This document shows, one piece after another, positions 1 through 9,484 of a stretch of DNA of 64,000 bases; positions within the stretch are counted from its first letter, which is position 1, and every line of letters starts with the position of its first letter. Source of the stretch: Phoronis australis. Its lineage: Eukaryota; Phoronida; Phoronidae. A model generated the notes under the pieces. That model made no database searches. It was given only the letters and a program-made list of their open reading frames with translations, and had not been told where the DNA came from. The stretch is from contig NMRA01000165.1 in NCBI GenBank assembly GCA_002633005.1, positions 62,518 to 126,517 on the forward strand, read 5' to 3'. Position numbers and translations under genes: made by a program.

Positions 1-197
1 ACCAGATCCCGTACAATTCCATAATGTTTCTTGCCAATGGAATGCAAGAACATTGCTGCCACTTGCTTCTTCGTGAAATCTGTTTCCCCATTCGCTTGTA
101 GAAACAGTTCAAATCTTTCCAAGTAGCATTCCCACTCCTCGCTACCATCATATTCACTGGAAAACGGGGGCAGGTAACTTTGTGAGCTCGCAGTCAT
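1..197 (-). CDS. Gag N-terminus of a Ty3/gypsy-like element, cut by window edge
   Basis: The minus strand is open from an ATG at 195-197 to the window edge, giving about 65 codons. The product starts MTASSQSYLPPF and contains a segment ending GKKHYGIVRDL. Gypsy gag proteins of animals commonly begin with this kind of short acidic leader, then an aromatic-rich 'erFelFlqaN' block and a hydrophobic segment ending in 'LRDL'. It lies just inside the LTR at 209-473, where gag is expected. Retroelement gag by family resemblance and position; no nucleic-acid-binding knuckle is visible because the rest lies outside the window. Confidence 0.7.
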   Translation of the reverse strand, partial: MTASSQSYLPPFSSEYDGSEEWECYLERFELFLQANGETDFTKKQVAAMFLHSIGKKHYGIVRDL

Positions 198-208
198 CTC
201 GTCGCCAC

Positions 209-473
209 TGTTGTGTATCTTACTTTGTCAAATAAAGTAGACACTCCATTAACTATGCAGTGAAACGAACAGAATTGAACTGAACACTGAACTGATTTAC
301 TCTACATATCATCACAATATATATACACACAACTACATAACAACATATGATGCGTTACCTATGACACACTTCCTGTACTAGGAATCGCATGACATAATAC
401 CAATTAAACTACTAAACTCATAAACAATAACAACCTACAAACATCCTGTTATTGTGTGACTAAGTACACAACA
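209..473 (-). repeat. 5' LTR of the gypsy-like element at the left edge
   Basis: The 265-bp block begins TGTTGTGTA and ends TACACAACA, a perfect 9-bp inverted repeat with the TG...CA ends typical of LTRs. On the minus strand it is followed at once by TGGCGACGAG (196-207 region), a primer-binding-site-like motif seen just after 5' LTRs of animal gypsy elements, and then by the gag start codon. The other LTR is outside the window. Confidence 0.78.
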
Positions 474-484
474 CAGACCAGCTC

Positions 485-1194
485 TCAAATCATCATGAAG
501 AATATCATTGGCCACTGATTCTTCTGACGAACTTTCTCTGCCACTGCGAATTCTGAAGACCTATACTCTGATTCAGTCATGTTTGAATATACCGATGACA
601 GTAGGTCGGAAGCCAGAAGTGAACTCTCGTGAGGGCATTCCACTGTAATCCAAGGTTCAGAATCGGAAGACACTGCCTGGGCATGGCATGCTCTAGAGTA
701 TAGTTCTAGTTATGTGACCTCTTGGGATGTCTGGGATGTCTGAAGAATCTGTCCCCATATTCTGACGAGTCAAAATTTGTGTACAAGCATTGAACTGCTC
801 CACCTCTTGGCATGGAATCTGTGTGTTCTGTGTTGGTGACATTCCGGACTCTTGGAATTTCTGAAGAATCTGAATTTCTTTCTTCATTGGCATTGGATTG
901 GCGTTACTTGATCTGTCAATATTTGGAAGTGGGATGTTGAATGTTCTGGCATTTATGATAGCATTCAGTGCTGAGTCTACCAACATATGCCCCCTCACTG
1001 CTCTATCCACATTTTTTTCCATTTAACATAAGGATCACACTGTTTGATGCATTCACCCTCTCAAGAACTTCTTGAAGCCCTGTGCCTGACATTATGTATC
1101 CAATACATCCCAGAAAGCTCATCTCAGTATGAAATCTTCCAAGCCTGGCTAAGAACAAGTGACTGCAGATCACTGTCATTTTGTTTGCTGGCAC
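485..1194 (-). pseudogene. Decayed protein of unknown family, probably repeat-encoded
   Basis: Minus-strand pieces run on with frame changes: about 1194-1003, 1022-693, then 673-485. The first has a compact hydrophobic stretch (HLFLARLGRFHTEMSFLGC) and the second a polar, serine-rich tail; together they read like one protein broken by a frameshift near 1,010 and a stop near 690. I do not recognise the family. No retroviral, LINE or known transposase catalytic motif is visible. It directly abuts the LTR at 209-473, so it is probably the sequence into which that element inserted. Confidence 0.35.
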
Positions 1195-1785
1195 TAATTT
1201 CCTCTAAAATCAGTTACACATGTTCATAAACAGCATGCATATTAAACAAATTGTGAGTCCTAACTATTAAAATTTAATTAATAACTTTTTGTTGCACAAT
1301 CCTATTTGCTTTTCATAAAATTCAGGTGAAATCAGCAGCCAAATTCTCAATACATGCCAGTAGCAGACGAAATCGATGCTTGGGAACAACTAATAATATC
1401 TCCAATAGCAGAGAAAAAAGTCACTTCCTGCCCAAATTTATTAAGGGTTTGTGTAATTAATAAGCCAATAACTCCACCAGAATAACATACTTTTTAACAA
1501 ATATTATTTTTGATACCTCAAATGAATATATTTTACAGAAAAATAATTGAGTTTGTGATATTTATTATGAAAATTTAACTAAAGCTTTTTCTGAAAAACA
1601 CACCAACTTTTATGTTATATAACTTAAAATGTGATTAAAATTCCACATTTAGTGTCTAAATATTTAGAATAAATTACAGAAACAATCAACTCATTAACCC
1701 TGACTGTAGATTGTAAAATGTTTTTGTGTAAATGCGTATCAGGTTACAAACAAAGTTTGCAGAACGTAAACGCGGTAAATTGGAG
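1195..1785. other. AT-rich DNA without recognisable genes
   Basis: Low-complexity AT-rich sequence with frequent stops in all frames. I see no RNA gene, repeat boundary or coding signal. Confidence 0.5.
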
Positions 1786-1789
1786 TTTG

Positions 1790-2170
1790 TGAATGGGCAG
1801 CCATTTTGGCGGCCATTTTGTCAGCCATCTTGATTTTTTTCTTGCAAACCAGTGACCAATTGTAAGGTCCAGATATTTTAACTTGTCTAACTTACAAAAG
1901 AATAAAACTTGCCATTTTCTGGGCAAAATATAAAAAGAAATCTTGCAACATGTACCAAATTGCCGTTTCTGCCGCCATTTTGTCGGCCATATTGGTTTTA
2001 TTTTACGGAAAATTGGCATCTTTTGATTGGTATGCCTGTTATGAAAAGTAAATAATCAATGACAAACTGTTTTGTTTTATTTTAGCTGTTACATAAGAGT
2101 AACATGCCAGAAAACAGTAAACACCGGTTTTGTCGGCCATTTTTTCCGCCATCTTGAAAAACCAACTTCC
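1790..2170. repeat. Three spaced copies of a 'GCCATTTTG/GCCATCTTG' motif block
   Basis: Blocks at about 1799-1833, 1972-1996 and 2131-2156 each hold two or three tandem copies of the core CCATNTTG preceded by CGG or CAG. They recur every 155-170 bp. On the minus strand the core reads AAGATGGC/AAAATGGCCG, which resembles the YY1 binding core. The long minus-strand frames through here only translate this repeat and are not taken as genes. Confidence 0.45.
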
Positions 2171-2305
2171 GCCACTCCGACTACGGTAGATTTTTTTTCT
2201 GACACTAAGGGATGTTTGAAGATGCCATTTATGCAAAAAAAAATGTTACAATTTTTTCTAGGTTGGGCCCTCTGGATCCCTAGAATGACTGGACTAAAAT
2301 AAGCG

Positions 2306-2411
2306 TGTTAAGTTCAAGGTTTATCGGAAGCCCACTCACACGGAATACTATCTACCGTTGGATTCCAACCACACTTTGATACACGAACTGGGCGTGATTA
2401 GTGTTCCGTAG
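2306..2411 (+). pseudogene. Penelope-like RT fragment
   Basis: A 34-codon open stretch contains KVYRKPTHTEYYL followed by an LDSNHTLIHELGVI-type segment and then a stop. 'YRKPTHTd.YL.fdSnHp...K.gVi' is the conserved C-terminal block of the reverse transcriptase of Penelope-like elements. Only this short tail is present, ending just before the gypsy LTR remnant. Recognition rests on one motif. Confidence 0.55.
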
Positions 2412-2569
2412 TTGTATGGCTTCTTGTTTAGTATTTTGTGTGTTTGAATAAACCTGCCAGATGGCGCTCAACAACAAAGCATGGTGGCAGCGGCGTGATA
2501 AAATTTGCGGCGAAAAATCTGCAAATTGTGTTTGTCAAACTGATAAACGGTGGGTGAAAACAAGTCACA

Positions 2570-3340
2570 GTGGCAAAAATTAGTCCCCCAGACGCTTTCC
2601 CCTTTGACAAACCCTCGCTGTGGCCTGAGTGGCGTAAACGTTTCATGCGATATCGACTCACATCCAAACTGAACAAAGACGACGGGGAAGTCCAAGTAGC
2701 AATACTTATTTACAGCATGGGCACCGATGTTGAAAATGTTTTCGAAACGTTTGGCCTGGGTGATCCCGATGCTAAGAAATTTGACATTGTCATAGAAATA
2801 TTTGATGCCACATTCATCCCAAAAAGAAACATTATACACGAACGAGCCATATTCAACCAGAGAGTCCAACATGCCGATGAAAATGTTGAGTAATTTTTAC
2901 GAGCGCTGTATGAACAGGCCGACCACTGCGACTTCCAAGACAGGGACGAGATGATACGCGACCGGCTTGTCATAGGTATACGCGATCGAGATCTGTCAAA
3001 AGAGTTACAACTGAAATCAGGGCTTACACTCGAACAAGCTATCTTGTCCGCTAGACAGGCCGAGCAGGTCAATTCCCAAATGCGGCAGTTGTCGCTTGCA
3101 ACTGGCCCAGATAAGGCCATATGTGCCGTCAGAGGTCGTAGACGAGGTCAGCATCACGTTCCTCGTGGTAGAGGGCAAAAGTACGCCTGTAAACGCGCGA
3201 CAGCGGCAAGCAACAGAATTGTGGTCAATGCGGTTACAGTAAACACAAACCCGGTGAAACATGCCCTGCGACTGACCAGCTATGCAACAGATGTTATCGA
3301 AAAGGGCATTTTAAATCGCAGTGCAGGTCAAAGACAGTGA
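2570..3340 (+). pseudogene. Gypsy gag and zinc-knuckle remnant
   Basis: The frame begins at a non-ATG codon (2570) in the track but carries a gag-like protein: FPFDKPSLWPEWRKRFMRYR at the front and a helical capsid-like region of about 230 residues. A TAA stop interrupts it at about 2891 and the frame continues from there as FLRALYEQ. A CCHC knuckle (CGQCG... C) lies one frame over at about 3,230-3,330, so a frameshift separates capsid and nucleocapsid. Packaging role by family; here non-functional. Confidence 0.72.
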
Positions 3341-3399
3341 AAAAAGTGAGTCAAATGTATACTTCCGTGGTAGTTGTACAGTTGTAGATGACAACGAGG

Positions 3400-3620
3400 A
3401 CACTTCTGACAATTGGATGAATCTGACAATCCACGGCAAGTCAGTCGAGTTCAAGATCGATACCGGAGCCGATATTTCGATCATGCCAGAGTCCGTCTAT
3501 GAGACACTCAAACCCCGACCCGCTTTAGAGCAGACAAAAACTGCCTTGTTCACTCCTAGCGGTAGACTTAAGACGTCAGGTTCTTTTCTCGCGTCAGTAA
3601 CAAATGATGAGAATAAATAG
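3400..3620 (+). pseudogene. Retropepsin-like aspartic protease
   Basis: The frame contains FKIDTGADISIMPESVY, which carries the DTGA active-site loop of retroviral-type proteases, preceded by a typical 'l.ihgk.veF' strand. It ends at a stop near 3,618, well before a full pol. In gypsy elements this enzyme cuts the Gag-Pol polyprotein. The catalytic triad is intact, but the frame is closed on both sides. Confidence 0.72.
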
Positions 3621-3799
3621 GGCCTACAAGTTCCGCGTCTTTGTTGTATCCGGAACAAAGAGTTTTCTGTTGAGCCGTAATGTTTCCACGAAACTTCGAC
3701 TTGTTCGACGCGTGGGTGGACTTAACGAGTCTGTCTGCTACAACAGGACTACTGAAGTGTGACCCGATCACGATACACTTGAAAGAAAATCAGTGCAGA

Positions 3800-4935
3800 A
3801 CCGTACAGTTTGAACGCTGCGAGGCGAATACCCATACCACTGTTGCCGAAAGTTAAGGCTGAAATCCAGCGAATGGTTGCAGGTGACATAATCGAACCAG
3901 TAACTCAGCCTACTCCGTGGTGTGCGCCGATCGTTCCTGTTGCTAAGAAGGATGGAAGTGTCCGTATATGCGCAGAAATTGAATCTTGCAGTGCAACGTG
4001 AACATTATGTTCTACCTATTTTGGATGATGTAATTCACAAGCTTTCGGGTGCCACTGTATTTACTACACTTGATGCTTCTAGTGGGTATAGGGCTGTTCC
4101 ACTGCATGAGGAGAGTCGTCTTCTCACTACGTTTATCACACCGATGCGGCGTTTTTCTTTTAAACGTTTACCGTTTGGAATTAGCTGTGCTAGCGAGATA
4201 TTCCAGAGAATTATGAATGAGTTACTTGAGGGTACTCAAGCAATCGTTTGGCAAGACGACATTTTGATATATGGCAAGACCGTGAGTGAGCGCGACGCAA
4301 TGCTAGAAACCGTCATGAAGTGAATTGAAGAGTCCGGACTGAAACTAAACCGAGCCAAGTGTTTGTTTCGTCAGAGTCAGTTGAGATACGTCGGGCATAA
4401 ATTTGATGCTTCAGGAATGAGTCCCGATGAGACAAAAGTACGTGCAATCATGGATCTTGGGCCGCCTACAAACGTGACGGAATTTTGCAGAGTTCTAGGC
4501 ATGATGAAGTATCTTGGAAGGTATTTGCCAAATCTCGCAACTGTAATGGCACCTATGAACGAAATGCTTTGTAAAGACATTGAGTTCCGTTGGGGAGTTG
4601 CCCAAGAAAAATCGTTCAAAGAAGATAAAGAACTCATTTGCAGTAGCCCAGTACTGGCATATTATGACGTAACCTTATCCACTGTTGTGAGTTGTGATGC
4701 TAGTAGCTATGGCATCGGCGATGTTATCATGCAACAGAGTGGAGACGAGTTACGGCCTATTGCTTTCTGTTGGAGAACATTAACGCCAGCTGAAAGAAAC
4801 TCTGCCCAAATCGAAAAAAGTGTTTGGCAGCCACATGGGTTTGCGAAAAATACCTTTGATATTTACAGGGACTGGAGTCATTCTGTCTAATAACCTACCA
4901 TAAACCGCTTGTCCCTCGTTGAATAAGCGTGACAT
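3800..4935 (+). pseudogene. Gypsy RT and RNase H remnant
   Basis: RT fingers start with RRIPIPLLPKVKAEIQRM; a frameshift near 3,965-3,990 splits the frame. The second frame has the TTLDASSGYRAVPLH palm motif and WQDDILIYG, which keeps the catalytic DD pair. A TGA at 4321-4323 interrupts the thumb. RNase H follows, with a VVSCDASSYGIG block (first Asp) and an AQIEKS block (Glu). The frame loses its way at about 4,885, but an out-of-frame HKPLV motif is still seen to 4,930. At least three lesions; a dead copy. Confidence 0.8.
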
Positions 4936-4954
4936 TGATTGTGTATATGGGGTG

Positions 4955-5232
4955 CATCGTTCCCGCTTGTCCGAACTATGAAGCTGCGAAGAAAGCGGAT
5001 ATATCGTTTTTTTCGACTTCCTCGAGAGCCCAAAATGCTAAGGAAGTGGCTCGCGGTAGTGAAGAATGAAAGGTACGCTGTTAATAGCAAATATGAGGCC
5101 GTGAATCATCTCCGTGTCTGTGGACGGCATTTCTTAGACAGTGATTTATCTCACAAATTCCGGCTTACCAAAGAAATATCTATACGTTCCGTTGCCTGTG
5201 CATGTTCACAGCGCCTCTCTAGCATTTCTTGA
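4955..5232 (+). pseudogene. THAP zinc-finger exon of Kolobok K1 (copy 1)
   Basis: The frame holds the back two-thirds of a THAP domain: YRFFRLPREPKMLRKWLAVV, then KYEAVNHLRVCGRHF, which contains the CxxH pair closing the zinc site. The first CxxC pair is disturbed. THAP domains bind transposon ends in P-element and Kolobok transposases. This exon recurs in the K1 copies at 41,136-41,387 (minus) and 58,586-58,840 (plus). Apart from the antisense exon, no other transposase part is seen here, so K1 looks non-autonomous. Confidence 0.6.
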
Positions 5233-5313
5233 TCAGTGTATTCTGGTTCGAACTGATAGCCTGTGAAACGTAGCGATCCGACTCGTGAAGTCTTCGTCGG
5301 ATGAGCTCTTGAC
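5169..5313 (-). pseudogene. Antisense exon of K1 with FEPEY motif (P2X7-tail-like), copy 1
   Basis: On the minus strand a short open stretch reads GYQFEPEYTDQEMLERR, followed by HAQATERID and a GT splice-donor-like site at 5163-5168. The same exon is on the plus strand of K1-A (40,998-41,142) and the minus strand of K1-B (58,834-58,978), always ending at GGTAAG. Proteins with a P2X7-like C-terminal domain often begin with a 'YxFEPEY..eE' motif, and the K2 region at 7,812-8,045 carries this motif joined to the cysteine-rich domain. Assignment to that family is inference. Confidence 0.42.
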
Positions 5314-5868
5314 TAAGTCAGGGTGCCGGGCGAGTTGCCATGTAGACGTTTATTTTCTGCGTTCTGTTTCAAAATGAATTATTCTCATCCTAACCAATCA
5401 TGTTTATATAAAACTGAAACAAAGTCTGTCTTATTAGATACAACTTGTAATGCCTTTGCAGTATTCGTGAGTGCAAATGTTGAGAAGCCAGCAATGAATA
5501 AACCACTGCGTGACCGGCTTTTGATGCCGGCAATAGAGGTAATTGACCGGGCACCGAGACCGTGTGAGCGCATGCTAATTCAGTGTTTGATGACAGAAAG
5601 CTGTTGTGAAACAATTACTCGATTTTATATGCTGTGGTCACATGTTAGTGGAATCTTTATTTAGAAATACAAATAAATTATTCAAATCATTGTTACTGTA
5701 CAACTTTTGCCCTGACGGTCTGTGGAAGGGGAACTTGACTTCGTGGCCCCCGAAAAAAAAAGTACATTTTCATTTTCGTGGCTAATTCACATAAATAATT
5801 ACGCGCACATGATTTCTTTGGCTCACTATTACAGTCTTTTTGTGACTGGAGGTTTAGTTTCCAACTCA

Positions 5869-6757
5869 AGCAGGTTTATGTTCGTGCCACTCCCGGCGGC
5901 CACGGCGGGCCTGATCAATGTTTTGCTAATTCATCATTTCCTTTTACCCTTTCCACGACAGAGTCCCGTTTGACACTGTTAGTAATCCTGTGTAACTTAG
6001 TTTGAGGTTCACGTCCAAACAACAATCTATTTGGTGATACTCCAGTCGAGTTACGCGGCGTAGCACGATATTTTCTCAAAAATGTGTACAGTTCCTGCTT
6101 CCAGTTTTTACCTTCCGTAACTGCAGCTCTCAGACATTTCATCAGCGGTTTATTGAAGGATTCTGCTTGCGCGTTTGCTCTGGGCCAATGCGGTGTTATT
6201 TTACGATGTTTAAATCCACTGTACTCTGCAAACTGTCTGAATGCATACCAATTAAATGGATTTCCATTATCCGATTTTACAACTTTCGGATATCCAAACA
6301 CAGAGAACATCTTATCAAGCACTGGAATCACTGTATTAGCAGATGTAAATTTCACAATTTCCACGACTGGGTAACGTGAATGTTCATCAATTACCACAAA
6401 TAAATAATCTCCTGACGGCACTGGTCCACAAAAATCCACACTTAGATTTTCCCAGGGATTATCAGGCATAGAGCTCATAGACAGTGGCTCTAAAACTCGT
6501 TTTTCTGGGTTCACAACTTGACAAGCTTAACAGTTCCGTATTTTGTTTTCAATCATGTTATCCATACCAGGGAATCATATGGATGATCTTAAGAATGCCT
6601 TTGTTCTCTGCATTCCTTGATGACCTTCATGCGCAATTTCAGTAGTCGATTAACGCAATGATGAAGGCATAACTATTTGATTGCCTCTCATCCGTAGACC
6701 ATCATTTGCACTTGTTAATTCATCTTGTGTGTTCTTAAAATCTGTCAGTTCGTCCAC
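5869..6757 (-). pseudogene. Gypsy integrase fragment
   Basis: The minus-strand frame 6514-5915 has the three catalytic acids of a DDE integrase: D in NLSVDFCGPVPSGDY, D in VVKSDNGNPFN, and E in NAQAESFNK. Upstream (6,745-6,515), in a frame with stops, lies an HHCC-type zinc-binding region ending in CQVVNPEKR. The downstream part looks like the start of the C-terminal domain. It joins viral DNA to host DNA in gypsy elements. The piece inserted into or next to Kolobok K1 and is itself cut by K2 at 6,759. It is in the opposite orientation to the gypsy at 2.4-4.9 kb, so it is not simply that element's missing half. Confidence 0.8.
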
Positions 6758-6758
6758 A

Positions 6759-7810
6759 TTAAAGGCGAAGGCAACATTTTTCCATGTCATTTTGAGCTAA
6801 AATAAGGTTGTTTGGTTATCCTAGACATATTTTCCACTTAATTACAGCTTTTCGTAATTTTATAGATTACTCGTCCGCTATTCCGGAAGTGACGTTTTAG
6901 GAGGCAAGCATTTCGCGCCAATTTCTTTTCATATAGTCTGACTGTGAGAGCTGCCTAGTCAGTCATTTTTCTACCTCGGTTGTGTTAAGTTCCGTCGTCG
7001 TTTGCTTTCATTTACTTGTCAGTCAACATGCCACACTGTTGCTGCGTACCAGGATGTACTAATTATCGGCTCACGCGCGCTTTGGGAGTACCTTTGCATC
7101 GCTTTCCGATGGATGACACACTTCGCCGTACTTGGCTCGTTTGTGTGAAGAAGGAAGCGTTACCCGTCCACGCAACGTACAAAGCATTGGAGAATTAACG
7201 TGTGTGTTGCAAGCACTTTCTGCCGTCCAATTACGAAAGGGATTTGTACGCTGAACTGATGAAGGTCCCTGCGAAACAACGTCTGAAGAAGGTTGCCATT
7301 CCGTCTGTGTTGATTCCCTGCAGTGCCCCGTCGCCACCCCCGAGAAGTGCGTATTTGAAGCGAGAAGACTCGCGAGCTGTGGCCAGTACAGTGACTGGAG
7401 CCAGTGGAGGCACTTCATCTACTGTCACCCGTGCCTCCGAACGTACCCCAGAGCGTGCAATTCCTGGAACCAGTAGTGATTCGCCCTGTGCTGTTTTCTC
7501 CAGCCCAGAGCCCTGAAGTGATATTGAGTAGTGGGGGTGATTACAGGCTCAGATCGACACCCAGTGAAGAGGACAGTTCGTCGTCCAGTGAACAGATCGG
7601 TGAGCCAAACTTTGATAAGTTTATTGTGGACTTGTCTAAAGTGTTGGAGCTATTTAGAAGGTGCCAGGTGTGTGGCGAGGGAGTCACACGACACGGTGTA
7701 AGCAGTTTGGGTGCTCAGGTCACCATCCAGTGGGAGTGTGTCGCGGGACACTCTGGCAAGTGGGACAGTTGTTCCTCTGTCCGTGGTATGCCGGAGATCC
7801 ACTTAACCAT
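6759..7810 (+). mobile_element. Kolobok family K2, 5' part
   Basis: It starts at a TTAA (6759-6762) followed by AGGCGAAGGCAAC. This fits the TTAAAGG start of T2/Kolobok-type DNA transposons, which duplicate TTAA on insertion. The first 200 bp recur inverted at 61,947-62,144, next to TTAA 62,145-62,148, which confirms the terminus. A THAP transposase begins 265 bp in. The homology is lost near 7,810, where a minus-strand P2X7-like exon begins. No right terminus was found nearby. Confidence 0.72.
7028..7810 (+). pseudogene. THAP-type Kolobok transposase, N-terminal half, broken
   Basis: From ATG 7028 the protein starts MPHCCCVPGCTNY, the first two zinc ligands of a THAP domain, followed by an LHRFPMDDTLRRTWLV helix-strand unit. 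A TAA at 7196-7198 interrupts it, and the same frame goes on with RVCCKHFLPS, supplying the last Cys and His. A frameshift before about 7,404 leads to a serine-rich linker and then a second cysteine module (RRCQVCGEG, VAGHSGKWDSC), typical of Kolobok transposases after the THAP domain. The catalytic core is missing beyond 7,810. TTAA ends plus THAP make Kolobok more likely than P element. Confidence 0.68.
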
Positions 7811-7811
7811 G

Positions 7812-8045
7812 TCCAGTTGTGGCTTGGCCTCGTCGAACTCTGAACAGCACAAGCATTCCATTGAGGTAGGCATAACAACGCACACAGTGCATTTGCACCA
7901 AGATGTGTCACCCCGTCTGTCCTCAGTAGCAGCCTCGTTTCTCTCAACAGCTGCCTGTGCCTGTGCGTACTCTGCCTCGTTATACTCGGGCTCAAACATG
8001 TACCCACCCACTGAATGTCCGTGAAAAAATTCCTCGTCACCTCTG
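7812..8045 (-). pseudogene. P2X7 C-terminal ('ballast')-like cysteine-rich exon
   Basis: The minus strand reads EEFFHGHSVGGYMFEPEYNE, then an Ala/Glu-rich helix, then RRGDTSWCKCTVCVVMPT and ECLCCSE. The spacing WCxCxxC...MPT..eCxCC is that of the intracellular zinc-binding domain at the C-terminus of vertebrate P2X7 receptors, which also exists as a stand-alone domain in many invertebrate and transposon-linked proteins. It stops at about 7,812 against the Kolobok transposase of the other strand. An acceptor-like CACAG ends at 8046, so it may be one exon. It is not a receptor: no channel part is present. Confidence 0.55.
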
Positions 8046-8074
8046 CTGTGAACAAGGTCTCACTCACACTACTG

Positions 8075-8684
8075 TCAGTGTGATACGGGACACCGACTCC
8101 AGCCATTTTCAGCTTTACAACACACTAAACAATGAATCCCTAAATCCAACGTAGTTGAGTTCTCTACTAACCTATCTTGCCGCAGAATACTCGCCGATGG
8201 AAAGTGGTGGCGACAATTGTTGAAAAACGCTCTTCGGCGTAATTGATTGGATGAACAGTTCTGGATCACTTGAGACAGAATCTCTTGATCCGCGTTTACA
8301 AAATTACAATTGGCAGCCAACTGTCTCAGTTCAGTAACAAATTCATCTAACGACTGTCCGGGTTGTTGTCTGTACGTCCGAAACTGATAGATGTCCATCT
8401 GAACATTTTTCTTGGGCTCAAAATGAGACAAAAGAACCCGTTTAGTGCCCTCATAGTCCTGCGTTGAGTCCCCCTTGTTGGCCTCATATATGTCGTACGT
8501 TTTGTCGCCAACGTAGTGCAACAGCAGCGCCCGTTTCCTGGCCCCGCTGTCCTCCGTGTCGGCGAGTCCCATGCCGACGAACAAGTTTTCTAACTTTCCA
8601 ATCCATCGTCCGGAACTTCGGGCCAGCGCTAGTGCTGTCCTCACAGTCAAACTGTGGAAAAACCGGCAAACCTCCTGCCTGCAT
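8075..8684 (-). pseudogene. Gypsy gag fragment
   Basis: The minus-strand ATG at 8684 gives MQAGGLPVFPQF; a frameshift at about 8,635 then leads into a frame with RWIGKLENLFVGMGL, LLLHYVGDKTYDIYEA and a capsid-like stretch (TYRQQPGQSLDEFVTELRQL). These are standard gypsy gag blocks. Retroelement identity is lost at about 8,160. It lies 37 bp inside the LTR-like sequence starting at 8,721, in the expected order (minus strand: LTR, TGGCGACGAGG, gag). Confidence 0.75.
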
Positions 8685-8720
8685 TGTCCACGCTCAATGA
8701 GTGCAATACCTCGTCGCCAG

Positions 8721-8945
8721 TGTAATATTCTGATATTACGAAGTCAGAATATAAGACTTGCTTTGTCAAATACTTTTTTGAAACTAACTTAATTCACTAC
8801 AAGGTGGTTTATATAGAACAATGACTAAGCAGCATGCAATTCTTACAATCGAAGTGGTAATACCATATATAGAACTTCCTTTACTCAGAATCAATTAAAC
8901 TATAGTCTTGCACTAACTGGTATGCGTGAGTAATATATCTATAAT
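8721..8945 (-). repeat. LTR remnant of the gypsy gag at 8.1-8.7 kb
   Basis: It starts TGTAATATTC at 8721, next to a primer-binding-site-like TGGCGACGAGG on the minus strand (8,709-8,720). This is the same motif that follows the LTR at 209-473. The outer end is not clear; the sequence gives way to Kolobok K1 near 8,950. Confidence 0.5.
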
Positions 8946-8954
8946 TTTTTTCAT

Positions 8955-9480
8955 CAAAACATTTCACCGGGCCACTGGCCGGGATAACAAGCGTTTTGTG
9001 TGTTTAGAAATCAAAAAAAAAAACAAGTCTAAACAACATTACACAGATCTAGGTTCTCCTGTCTGTATTTCACGGAAGAATAATTCGAATTTATCACCGA
9101 ACAGACCCAACCTCCTGCTACGGACCTTGGTAAACTGGCCTGCCGAATTTTGTAGGGTATGATGTGTCCAAATACCAATAAATAAGTAACAACGAAATAA
9201 AACAACACGTTTTTATAAGAGCTCGGTGTATTTTTAAGGGTTTTACATCGATGATTTATTGGTGTTAAACGGTGAATTCAAGCGATAAGCTGACACCAGT
9301 AACCCGTGTTGGGAACTGCTGAACAGTCTGCGTGTGAAACCAATGACGTCATTGGATAATTTCAAAACCTCCGTGTGCCGTCAGGCCTTGTCAGGTAACG
9401 CAACCGAAAGTGTCGTTATCGAGTAGAACTACTCGATCTAAATTGATACAAAATAGGTTGTTTTTGGGTGGCATTCTCCT
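8955..9480 (+). mobile_element. Kolobok K1, copy 1, right part with terminus
   Basis: Matches 59,545-60,033 of K1-B by eye, including a conserved CAATGACGTCATTGG palindrome about 130 bp from the end and the terminal GTGGCATTCTCCT followed by TTAA (9481-9484). It is the missing right half of the copy whose left part is at 4,950-5,868; 3.1 kb of other elements separate the halves. Confidence 0.75.
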
Positions 9481-9484
9481 TTAA

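Larger units (their letters stand above)
2412..4935 (+). mobile_element. Truncated Ty3/gypsy element (LTR end, gag, protease, RT, RNase H)
   Basis: In order on the plus strand: an LTR end with AATAAA at about 2447; a primer-binding-site-like TGGTGGCAGCGGCG at 2482-2495; gag; zinc knuckle; aspartic protease; RT; RNase H. It then stops inside RNase H near 4,930, where a Kolobok sequence begins. Integrase and the 3' LTR are missing. The gag-pro-RT-RH order and the motifs are those of the gypsy/Metaviridae group. Several stops and frameshifts make it inactive. Confidence 0.8.
4950..5868 (+). mobile_element. Kolobok family K1, copy 1, left part (THAP-exon part)
   Basis: The sequence is alignable by eye to the complete K1 element at 58,441-60,033 from its position of about 58,620 to 59,490. 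The left terminus is missing: the element abuts gypsy RNase H at about 4,935. The homology stops at about 5,868 (after TTTAGTTTCCAACTCAAG) and resumes at about 8,955, so the copy was split by later insertions. Confidence 0.7.

Noticed and set aside
7016-7810. P-element transposase
   Set aside because: THAP alone would fit, but the TTAA-type terminus and the second cysteine module fit Kolobok. P elements make 8-bp duplications.
7720-8106. P2X7 receptor gene
   Set aside because: Only the cysteine-rich tail-like part is there; no transmembrane or ATP-binding part, and it is joined to transposon sequence.
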